This document shows positions 1 to 6,718 of a stretch of 64,000 nt of DNA, piece by piece. The stretch's first letter is position 1. The number at the start of each line of letters is the position of its first letter. A program made the translations under genes and the position numbers. Source of the DNA: Teredinibacter turnerae T7901 (lineage in GTDB: Bacteria > Pseudomonadota > Gammaproteobacteria > Pseudomonadales > Cellvibrionaceae). The DNA lies in the NCBI RefSeq assembly GCF_000023025.1, contig NC_012997.1:2973125-3037124 (forward strand), given 5' to 3'. The notes beneath the pieces are model-generated. The model made no database searches. It saw only the letters and a list, made by a program, of their open reading frames with translations, and was not told the DNA's origin.

Positions 1-258
1 GCACAAATGTTCGATTTTACGGCTGCTGGTAATGCCGCGATGATACGCAGAAAGTATGATCTTGAGGAGAGTGCCCGGGCTGTATGCCGATGCGCCACCC
101 GCATCGTTGTTAAAATCGCTTTCAAACGAGGAGAGATCTAACACATGATCGACAATCAAGCAGACTGTCGCCTCAAAGCTGCCCTCTGTTATTTGTTCCT
201 CGGGAATAACAGCGACAAATTCCCCCTGTTTATCATTACCTTGTTTGTAATGCGCCAT
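1..258 (-). CDS. DDE transposase, N-terminal part (cut by window edge)
   Basis: An open frame of 86 codons starts at the ATG at 258 and runs off the window start, so only the N-terminus is visible. It begins MAHYKQGNDKQGEF and contains SPGTLLKIILSAYHRGITSSRKIEHLC-type spacing; the LLK...AYHRGI.SSRKIE pattern is typical of the DUF772 N-terminal domain of IS1182/IS5-like transposases. The catalytic DDE residues would lie outside the window. A short inverted pair (AGACTC/GAGTCT) lies just upstream of the start, but I cannot define the element's terminal repeat from one end. It sits directly beside an integron cassette, so this is a mobile DNA junction. Family assignment is by motif only. Confidence 0.75.
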   Translation of the reverse strand, partial: MAHYKQGNDKQGEFVAVIPEEQITEGSFEATVCLIVDHVLDLSSFESDFNNDAGGASAYSPGTLLKIILSAYHRGITSSRKIEHLC

Positions 259-351
259 GCCAGACTCCGTTAAGCGGCGGTAGAGTCTATTTTAACCCTT
301 TAGAAGCTTCCGTTCTGCAGATTTATGAGGTTTTTTCGAGTTTTTCGACAG

Positions 352-468
352 CTTCAACGCCTTGCTCACCGGCACATACTGCGGCGAGCGTTTTGTGTAA
401 GAATGGAGCGCAGCGAATGACACAAAACGAGCGTAGCAGTATGTGTCAGGTGCAGCAACTTGTTAAGG
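352..468 (-). mobile_element. attC-like integron recombination site
   Basis: Read on the minus strand, this 117-bp segment begins with an R''-like box CCTTAAC (468-462) and ends with an R'-like GTTGAAG (358-352). Inside there are long complementary arms: CACATACTGC near 373-382 pairs with GCAGTATGTG near 435-444, and GTTTTGTGT pairs with ACACAAAAC. The inner boxes (AACAAGTTGCTGCACC and GGTGAGCAAGGCGTTG) resemble attC boxes of chromosomal integrons. The stop codon of the upstream hepT gene lies inside the R'' box, a usual cassette arrangement. The terminal Y of R' is G rather than a pyrimidine, so the site may be imperfect. Confidence 0.75.
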
Positions 469-867
469 CTTTTCTGGGTATCTGGCTCGGAGAAAATCAA
501 AGGTTTTTCTGATAATTGGAGCGACGTGGACAATATCGTCATAATTATCTTCCGTCAGTTCTTCGTCTAGATAGTTATGAGATGTCGTATTTCTGCTATC
601 AAGCATATCGTGCCACTCATCCTCATCATCTAGCCAGCCAATTTTAAATGCTTCTTTTACACTCTCTCGGGGAGTTTTCGGGTGCACACCCTCAAATTCT
701 AAAGCTCTTTTAAGAGTTTTCCACATTAGCTCGATAACATATTCAAAACGCTGTATTGTTCCCTCAACAACCAGTTCACGATCTCTAGGAATAAGCAATG
801 CTGCCTCTAGTTTGGATAACGCCTTTTCTAAGTTTCCGAGACTATCCTGCAGTTTGCGTTCGCTCAT
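463..867 (-). CDS. hepT: HEPN-domain toxin, HepT-like (type VII TA)
   Basis: This 134-residue, mostly helical protein matches the HI0074/HepT nucleotidyltransferase-substrate-binding family. It has the HEPN ribonuclease signature Rx4HxY as RNTTSHNY, with R92, H97 and Y99. In characterised MntA/HepT pairs the HEPN protein is an RNase toxin, and its partner neutralises it by adding AMP units to the Tyr of this motif; all three residues are present here. It overlaps the upstream mntA gene, so the two are co-transcribed and probably translationally coupled. Its TAA stop is embedded in the attC R'' box. Function is assigned from motif and pairing. Confidence 0.85.
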   Translation of the reverse strand: MSERKLQDSLGNLEKALSKLEAALLIPRDRELVVEGTIQRFEYVIELMWKTLKRALEFEGVHPKTPRESVKEAFKIGWLDDEDEWHDMLDSRNTTSHNYLDEELTEDNYDDIVHVAPIIRKTFDFLRARYPEKP

Positions 868-1147
868 AAATTATTATTCCTTGTTGCAGTATTCTTTCTT
901 GTAAAGCTGCTGGATTTGACTCGAAATGAACAAGTGAAACCCAATATAAAGTTCGAGAGTCCGCTGCATCTAGTCGTAATTTCGAAAACTTCCTCTTACA
1001 CAAAGACTTTGAAAAAACGGCAATATCGAAGTCCGATCTTTCTTCATTATCTCCAACAGCTCTAGAACCAAACAGTACCAATTTATCTATCGGATAACGC
1101 TCAACAAGTTCTTTAAGAACATTCTCAACCGATATTGGTGTATTCAT
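842..1147 (-). CDS. mntA: MNT-domain nucleotidyltransferase antitoxin, MntA-like
   Basis: A minimal nucleotidyltransferase of 101 residues from the ATG at 1147. It shows the exact GSx10DxD signature: G27-S28, then D39 and D41 (LFGSRAVGDNEERSDFDIAV). The two Asp residues bind the metal and ATP in the pol-beta fold. In MntA/HepT systems this enzyme AMPylates the HEPN toxin. An upstream in-frame ATG at 1162 would add MLRRK, but that codon straddles the cassette boundary (G^TTAAGG), so the internal ATG that travels with the cassette is preferred. The 3' end overlaps hepT by 26 bp. Confidence 0.85.
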   Translation of the reverse strand: MNTPISVENVLKELVERYPIDKLVLFGSRAVGDNEERSDFDIAVFSKSLCKRKFSKLRLDAADSRTLYWVSLVHFESNPAALQERILQQGIIIYERTQTAG

Positions 1148-1162
1148 CTTGCGCCTTAACAT

Positions 1163-1992
1163 GTTATTCTACGTACACAGCACAACTTACCCAGCCTCTA
1201 ACTCAATAACAGATCGAAAAGCCAATATTCACAAATCTAAAAACTACCGCACTGTTCGTGAAATGTATTTAAACCAGTGACTTACCTAAAGCTGTTTGTG
1301 GAAGGTAATTCAACAAACCCAACCCGGCGCCGTTTTACCGTTGGTTTATCAATACATTACCCCAAGCAGCCAATACCCCCCCAGAGCAAATACCCGACCA
1401 ATGTAAGCCAAATTTCTGATTATTTATGTAGATGTAGGCGCCAATATTCCGCACTTTTGGGGTTATTGCGGCTTGTTTGATCCAGATTTAGCGATTGCTG
1501 TAGAGCAGTGTGCCAAACCGGTGACGGTAGTTTTTACAGGGGTCGTTTGGCTGACGTTTTCAGAGGGCGGATTTGGTCTTGCAGCCGGCTTGTGGCGAGC
1601 GATATAGAAGCGAATATCGGAGATGTTATTTGCTCACAATAACTTCTTTTGCACGAATTTAAAATGTATTTGAACAGTTCGCGTAACTTGCACACTTAAC
1701 CTACCGGCTCTACCAGTTCAAATCAGGTGCACACGAGGCATAGGTGGGTTCAAAGAAGTTTTAATATTCCCAACCACGCCAACCCCGCCTAAAAAGAAAA
1801 TTCGAACTACCTTTTCTAGTCGGGAACTGAGTTTAAAGTGTTAAACGAATTTGTCGCAAAACCTGCCCATCTACTAAAGCTCAACTCTTGATGAAGAACG
1901 CTTAATGACCGACCCTTAGTGACAAACTCTGCCAGATTAGCCTTAAACAACAAGGCTGTTCTACTTTATTGATTCACAAACAAACAAAAATA
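1163..1992. other. Long non-coding stretch, no convincing gene
   Basis: About 830 bp without a supported gene. One frame around 1395-1607 on the plus strand is open and hydrophobic at its end but has no good start or ribosome site, so it could be a decayed membrane gene. A loosely repeated motif (AAATGTATTT followed by AACAG or AACCAG) occurs near 1261 and 1661. No integrase, attI or second attC is recognisable here. Confidence 0.4.
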
Positions 1993-2019
1993 CCCCTGCG
2001 AACATTAAGTTGGCAGGGG
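1993..2019 (-). terminator. Rho-independent terminator of the S8 protease gene
   Basis: On the minus strand the arms CCCCTGC and GCAGGGG form a 7-bp stem with a 13-nt loop, followed by a T-rich tract (TATTTTTGTTTG). It lies 24 bp beyond the protease stop codon. Confidence 0.75.
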
Positions 2020-2042
2020 CTAAGTGTGAATGCGTTTTTTAC

Positions 2043-3902
2043 TTAGAAGCAATCAACCGTAAAGGTGGCTGAGCCTGGGTATTGGCCACCGAGGGAAAAG
2101 TAGTCGTTTTCGCCCGGAGACAGTACTTCGCTGCTTTCCAGCATTACGCGGTCGCCATTCACGGTTGCTGTTGCTCCGCTCGTCCACTGCACTGTAGGTT
2201 GATGCCCGTCGAAGTCAAGATATACAGTCCAGCCATTCATAGTACCGCCGGAAACATTGGTCACTTGAACGCTGTGGAAACCATAACCGCCACTTTGCGC
2301 GACATTGTATGACATATTGCAGTCCAGCATTTCCGCTTGCAGTACTTTCGCCGCCGCATCGATATTTGGCATTTCGCCGATGGATCGACTTAAGTCTGCA
2401 ATCTGCGGTTGACCGGTAAGGCTGATTAGATCTCGCATTTCCACGGAGGTCAGCGGCGCGTGCCCCATTGCCTTGGCGATACTCTGAATGCTCGCAGCGG
2501 CGCCCGCCACAATCGGCGCAGCAGAAGAAGTTCCGCTAAAACCTGAGGTATACATTTCGTCCCAAGAAGTTGTATTTGGGTCGCCGTAGCCTAAGGTGGC
2601 AACATTGTGCCCCCACGCGCGCGCAGTCACACGACTACCGTAGTTGGAGAATGTGAGATTGCCGTTAGCTGAATCGGACTGTGTTGCTCCAACGATAATT
2701 GCACCGGAATCGCGTACATTCAAATTAAACGCATCGTTGTATATGGGATCATCCAAATTAACGTAACCGTTTGATGCAGAGGCTAACACAACAATACCAT
2801 TGGCAACTGCCGCTTGTGTCGCGGTAAAACCCTTACTGGTCCACTCGACAGGAATATCGTTACAATCGGGAGAACCATTACACTCCGGGGGATTCAGATC
2901 CGGCCCGGCTGTGTAGCCAAGCGACATGGTAATAACGTCGCCAACACTCATAATATCCGCTGCAGCGGCTAGGGCGCGACCACCATCGTACCAACAGGCG
3001 ATAAAACAATAACGCGCGGAATAAAAGCGCAGCAACGGAACTTCGTTGACAATGCCAGTTACACCGCGGCTGTCGTCTTCTGCGAAGAGTATACCGGCAA
3101 CGGCCGTACCATGATTTGCGATAGTGGAATTCGAATTACCGGACCACCAAATAATACTGTAAGGCAGGTGAGTAAGTTCAACGTGGTCGACATTAATATT
3201 GGTGTCGACCGCCATAACTTCGACATGTGAGCCTTTGCCACCTTTCCACTTCCAGCCGTCGATACTATGAATACCATTTGAGGTGTTATCCAGGTAGGCC
3301 TGACTGCCCTGCGTGGTGAGCGATGGCACCGCATAACCACTCGCTCCCGGCATTGCCAGGTTAACTGAATTCACTTCAAGTGGTGGTTCGGCGTAGGCGA
3401 TCTCTACTGATGGAAGACGGTTGATACGCTTGATTAAATCGCTAATGTTACCGAATTGGGTAGGCTCAATAAAAATTAACGAATAATAGTTGTTCATATC
3501 TGCCATATGGATTCCGAATTTTTGCAAACCACGACTGCGTGTTTGCTCATTCTTCTGCTCCAACTGGGGGTCTGCGGGGTCTCCAAAGCCAGGAATCAAA
3601 CTTACCGGGTATTTGGCAATAAGCTGCTTTAGCCGAGCGGCGTCTTTCGATGCCGTCGCATAACCCGCTCTTAAGGGTGCGGTATCAGCGGGAAGAACGC
3701 ACAGCTCTCGTTTACACAGACGAAATTTTTGTTCGTCTTTAAATTTTACAGTGATCATTTCAACTTGCGTATCCGCCGCCAGCTGGTAAGCACTGCTTTC
3801 TTTTTGGTAGGGCTTATAATCCCGCATGGCACTCACGTGTGTGGCTACACCCGCTAAAATCAGCGCACCCGCCAAACGAAATATATTTTTATGTATTAAC
3901 AT
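2043..3902 (-). CDS. Secreted subtilisin-like serine protease (S8) with CBM2-like tail
   Basis: A 619-residue secreted peptidase. The first 25 residues are a signal peptide (MLIHKNIFRLAGALILAGVA...SA), followed by a pro-region of about 180 residues. The catalytic triad is visible as D233 (AVDTNINVDH), H264 (NHGTAVAG) and S459 (GTSSAAP), with the oxyanion Asn at N378. Cys-containing insertions near 299-347 suggest disulfides. From about residue 528 the C-terminus resembles a CBM2 domain: two terminal Cys, NGWTVYLDFDG and a late W, but the usual surface tryptophans are reduced. Such tails attach enzymes to cellulose or chitin in this group; here the binding function is inferred. It is monocistronic, with its own terminator and an AT-rich upstream region. 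Confidence 0.9.
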   Translation of the reverse strand: MLIHKNIFRLAGALILAGVATHVSAMRDYKPYQKESSAYQLAADTQVEMITVKFKDEQKFRLCKRELCVLPADTAPLRAGYATASKDAARLKQLIAKYPVSLIPGFGDPADPQLEQKNEQTRSRGLQKFGIHMADMNNYYSLIFIEPTQFGNISDLIKRINRLPSVEIAYAEPPLEVNSVNLAMPGASGYAVPSLTTQGSQAYLDNTSNGIHSIDGWKWKGGKGSHVEVMAVDTNINVDHVELTHLPYSIIWWSGNSNSTIANHGTAVAGILFAEDDSRGVTGIVNEVPLLRFYSARYCFIACWYDGGRALAAAADIMSVGDVITMSLGYTAGPDLNPPECNGSPDCNDIPVEWTSKGFTATQAAVANGIVVLASASNGYVNLDDPIYNDAFNLNVRDSGAIIVGATQSDSANGNLTFSNYGSRVTARAWGHNVATLGYGDPNTTSWDEMYTSGFSGTSSAAPIVAGAAASIQSIAKAMGHAPLTSVEMRDLISLTGQPQIADLSRSIGEMPNIDAAAKVLQAEMLDCNMSYNVAQSGGYGFHSVQVTNVSGGTMNGWTVYLDFDGHQPTVQWTSGATATVNGDRVMLESSEVLSPGENDYFSLGGQYPGSATFTVDCF

Positions 3903-4040
3903 GAAGTTTCCTTTCTAAATTTCCGCATTAACACCCCCAAACTCCAGGGGCGAAGTTATCCTCGATTATTTTTATTTAAAAAAGTTAACGCGAGGCGGCG
4001 AGATGTTAACAAAAATAAATTTACGCCATACGATACTGCG

Positions 4041-4052
4041 GAAAATATTTTC
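4041..4052. promoter_or_regulatory. Perfect 12-bp palindrome, possible operator
   Basis: GAAAATATTTTC lies about 140 bp upstream of the S8 protease start. A near copy follows at 4140-4152, and both have a flanking CGCCAAA or CGTCAAA, which makes a repeated-site operator plausible. No regulator is identified. Confidence 0.35.
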
Positions 4053-4139
4053 GCCAAAAACAACATGGTCAAATATTTAAAATAACAGGGCGAATTTTTA
4101 AATAAAAAAATGCCACTATTTATTTATGGTTTTTAAGTG

Positions 4140-4152
4140 CGAAATATTTTCG
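4140..4152. promoter_or_regulatory. Second copy of the palindromic motif
   Basis: CGAAATATTTTCG is a 13-bp inverted repeat, about 100 bp further upstream than the first copy and sharing its core and right flank. AT-rich palindromes occur by chance in such sequence, so confidence is low. Confidence 0.3.
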
Positions 4153-4864
4153 TCAAATAAATTAGCTTTCAAAATAGGAAAAATTAAAAATTATAAGCAA
4201 CTCTAGCGACTATTTCTCACTATTAAAAAATCACAATTTGTTATTCACTTAGAAACAAACGTTTAAATCCGAGTCCGCTACGAATAGATTGAAAATTTTA
4301 AAGCCGCAGCAAGCACTCAGTTATACATACCGTGACAAACGCACAGAAAAGCGCAGCAAGTTTGTGTTAACCAAAAATGATGAACCGAGCAGAGATGTTC
4401 ACTACATACCAAAGCGAGCTATTGCTCCCTTATCAAAAGATTGGGAAAAATCAAATTGATTAACAGAGCTCACAAATCAATACAGCTCAATTAAAGATAA
4501 CCTCTAGTGCGACACCACCGATAACGAGCCACTCACCAATCAGAAGCAGCTGGAAGTTATGCATACAGATATAGGCTTAGGAATACGTAAAGTATCTTGT
4601 TCAAGGGTTATCGATGAAACTATTAAGTTACGTGAGAGGTTGAGGCGGACGAAAAATTCCGCAGAGAACAAATCTACAGGGGGGCAATCCCACACCGGAG
4701 AAGAAGACAAGGGCCACAACATGAAGACAACAAGGTCAGCCGAGAACAATCAACTCAGCTCTTAACCAAGCAAAGAAAGAGATCAACAACAAAGACTTGA
4801 GGATCTGCGGGAAGTTAAACAGCCAGGTACTGACTGTGTGCTTTCCATGGAATTCAGAAAAGCA

Positions 4865-4951
4865 TGGTACCAGAGGCCGGACTCGAACCGGCACGCTTTT
4901 AAGGGCGGGGGATTTTGAATCCCCTGTGTCTACCAATTTCACCACTCTGGC
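4865..4951 (-). tRNA. tRNA-Leu (anticodon CAA)
   Basis: The minus strand gives an 87-nt cloverleaf with encoded CCA. It begins GCCAGAGTGG, and the acceptor stem closes with the 3' CCTCTGGTACCA. The T-arm reads GGTTCGAGTCC. The anticodon stem GGGGA/TCCCC encloses the loop TTCAAAA, giving anticodon CAA, which reads UUG. The long variable arm between the anticodon and T arms marks a type II tRNA, consistent with Leu. It has its own strong promoter 150 bp upstream. Confidence 0.95.
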
Positions 4952-5100
4952 GTTGCTTGAGATCTTCAGCTTTTCTATTAGAACTGTGCGAAAACCTGAC
5001 CTACACTGGTCGAGTTCGCGTTCCGGCAGATGCAGTTGATAGTACTGCTTAAAGCTTGCACAGCAGGGAAGTTATAAGCGCCGCCTGCTGAGAGCGCGAG

Positions 5101-5128
5101 ATTATACCAGCGCTTTTTTCCGGGTCAA
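5101..5128 (-). promoter_or_regulatory. Sigma-70 promoter for tRNA-Leu
   Basis: On the minus strand, TTGACC (5128-5123) and TATAAT (5106-5101) are separated by 16 bp. The sequence after the -10 is GC-rich (CTCGCGCTC), as in the stringently controlled promoters of stable RNA genes. The transcript would have a 5' leader of about 140 nt before the mature tRNA. Confidence 0.7.
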
Positions 5129-5151
5129 CACCTGTTTATCGTCTGATACTA

Positions 5152-5172
5152 ACCGGTGGCGAATTCGCCGGT
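5152..5172. promoter_or_regulatory. Palindrome between tRNA promoter and divergent gene
   Basis: A perfect 12-bp palindrome, GGCGAATTCGCC (5158-5169), sits inside a longer imperfect inverted repeat beginning ACCGG and ending CCGGT. It lies between the divergent tRNA promoter and the gene at 5407. It could be a protein-binding site or a hairpin; no direct evidence. Confidence 0.3.
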
Positions 5173-5406
5173 GCTTATGTCAAAAAGTGTGGCATGGCGT
5201 GTATACACACTAGGCCCAGAAACGCTATATTTCTACGCATTGGCGGGGAATGGCGCTTTTTGCACAAAGTATGAGGGGCGGATTTTGGCGTGAGCGAAAT
5301 AACAAGTAACAATAAAAAAGCATTGCTTCATTATACCCGGCAATAATAGTACAATATTTGATCATGTTTTAAACACAGAATTTCGTTCACGAGGAGTTTG
5401 CATCCA

Positions 5407-6438
5407 ATGAATTACTTGCGCTTAGCGATCCGCAGTTCGCTGTGCCTGATTACACTGTTATTTGTCCAGATAAGTGTTGCCCAAACAGGGGCTCAAGCGG
5501 AGCTGGATAAGCTTCAAGCACGCGTGGCAAGCGTTAAGGACTCGCTGGAGACCATCGACAGCCGTCTTGAATATTACGAAGTTAAAAAGCCGGAAGCAGA
5601 ATCTCAGCTGGCCGAAGCTCAGCTCGCGTATCAAGAAGCTGAAACGCTCCTCGCTGAAGCGAAGGCGAGTAAAGAAGCTGATGCCGCTCGGGCTATTGAC
5701 CTTGCCAACCGCCGCATCGAGTTGGCCGAACGAGGCCTTAAAAGCCGCGAGGGTCGCCTGGAGCGCACTATCACTAAGATCGTGGAACTCGGCGAAGAGA
5801 AAAAGCAACTGGTTGCAGAGTTGGGCGCATTAGAGCGTCAGATCGCTGAGAAAAAAGAGCGCGTTGAGATTGTACAAGAGCAAAAAGCCCGTGCTGCAGT
5901 AGCTGCACAGGCCGCACCCGCACCAACACCTGTGCCAAAGCCCAAACCTACGCCGCGCCCCAAGCCTACCCCTACGCCAACGCCAGAGCCCGTAGCTATT
6001 GAGGTAGTCGAAGAAGTTGCTGAAGCCACGCCTGAAGCAAAAGCAGAACCGACACCAGCACCGGCGCCAGTTGCTGCAGTAGAAGCTGACGATGCGAGTT
6101 TGCAGAATTTAAGCCCGCAAGCACGTTACGCGCACGCGCAGATGAAAACATTGAACCGTTTACTCAAAGAAGATAGCAAGCGTCGCAACCAGCGTTACGA
6201 CGAACTGACGGTTCAAGTGGACCGCGATGATGAAGTTGACCTGGAGCATTTGGGCAATGAGCAATACTATGCTGAGCTGTCTCTGGGCGCTGGCGAACAC
6301 GCGCTGACCATTAAACTGCGCAAGTACAAGGTTCGTATTCCAGCGGAGCAGGACGGTGATATGTTCGTGCTTATCTACGATGCACGCGACCACCGCAAAC
6401 CTCGTTTTGCGTTCTTCAACAAAGGCCTGTTGAAGTAG
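5407..6438 (+). CDS. Periplasmic coiled-coil protein with Pro/Thr-rich linker, unknown function
   Basis: 343 residues from the ATG at 5407, which has GAGGAG 10 bp upstream; an in-frame TTG at 5398 is too close to that site. A signal peptide (MNYLRLAIRSSLCLITLLFVQ...AQ) is followed by a long, highly charged helical region with heptad character (roughly residues 25-170). Next come an unstructured Pro/Lys/Thr repeat (PTPVPKPKPTPRPKP) and an acidic Ala/Glu stretch, and a compact C-terminal domain of about 110 residues. The layout suggests a periplasmic spacer protein bridging two partners, but no family was recognised. The gene is monocistronic with a strong terminator. Confidence 0.75.
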   Translation: MNYLRLAIRSSLCLITLLFVQISVAQTGAQAELDKLQARVASVKDSLETIDSRLEYYEVKKPEAESQLAEAQLAYQEAETLLAEAKASKEADAARAIDLANRRIELAERGLKSREGRLERTITKIVELGEEKKQLVAELGALERQIAEKKERVEIVQEQKARAAVAAQAAPAPTPVPKPKPTPRPKPTPTPTPEPVAIEVVEEVAEATPEAKAEPTPAPAPVAAVEADDASLQNLSPQARYAHAQMKTLNRLLKEDSKRRNQRYDELTVQVDRDDEVDLEHLGNEQYYAELSLGAGEHALTIKLRKYKVRIPAEQDGDMFVLIYDARDHRKPRFAFFNKGLLK

Positions 6439-6462
6439 GTTTGAGAAACACCTGGTAATAAA

Positions 6463-6494
6463 GGGGCAGCCAACTCTGGCTGCCCTTTTTATTT
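6463..6494 (+). terminator. Rho-independent terminator
   Basis: GGGCAGCC and GGCTGCCC form an 8-bp stem with a 6-nt loop, followed by TTTTTATTTT. It lies 25 bp after the coiled-coil protein gene. Confidence 0.9.
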
Positions 6495-6592
6495 TGTGAC
6501 TCGCGCTGCTCGCTCTTTTGCGCTCATTGCGCGGGCTCCCTTCCACGACTTGAGCATCAGCCTGTATCCCCGCCTCTCAGCTGTTGCCATAC

Positions 6593-6643
6593 ATAACCTA
6601 TTACCTTTAATAACCTATTACCATCAATAACCTGTTGCCATCC
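6593..6643. repeat. Three tandem 17-bp repeats
   Basis: Units ATAACCTATTACCTTTA, ATAACCTATTACCATCA and ATAACCTGTTGCCATCC abut exactly. A partial fourth unit (CTGTTGCCATAC) precedes them at 6581. They lie between two converging transcripts, downstream of both genes. Confidence 0.8.
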
Positions 6644-6718
6644 ATGCTATGGATTGGAGCCGCAGGTAGTGCCGGAACTATCGAGTAATCCCGGCTTATA
6701 GGCGTATCAGGCGCTCTG

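Larger units (their letters stand above)
358..1159 (-). mobile_element. Integron gene cassette carrying a MntA/HepT pair
   Basis: The segment between a GTTAAGG core on the minus strand (1160-1154) and the attC-like site at 352-468 has cassette architecture: a short leader, two overlapping genes, then attC. The same GTTAAGG heptamer occurs as the reverse complement in the attC R'' box. No integrase gene is visible in the window, and the sequence before the 5' boundary does not look like another attC. The cassette may therefore be a lone or displaced unit, or the edge of an array that was interrupted by the neighbouring transposase. Boundaries are inferred from the core motifs. Confidence 0.6.
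3903..4864. other. AT-rich intergenic region between protease and tRNA-Leu
   Basis: About 960 bp, strongly AT-rich in 3950-4300, carrying the protease promoter region and two related palindromes (separate entries). Short overlapping open frames near 4540-4765 occur on both strands with no family resemblance and are not called as genes. Base composition differs from the flanking genes, which may indicate acquired or decayed DNA. Confidence 0.5.

Noticed and set aside
1277-1480. 67-codon plus-strand open frame
   Set aside because: No ribosome site, low-complexity composition and no family resemblance; it lies in a gene-poor stretch.
1395-1607. Hydrophobic open frame that could be a membrane gene remnant
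   Set aside because: No start codon with a ribosome site and too short to identify; left as a note in the non-coding entry.
4540-4765. Overlapping short open frames on both strands
   Set aside because: Both strands open equally, typical of chance in AT-rich DNA.
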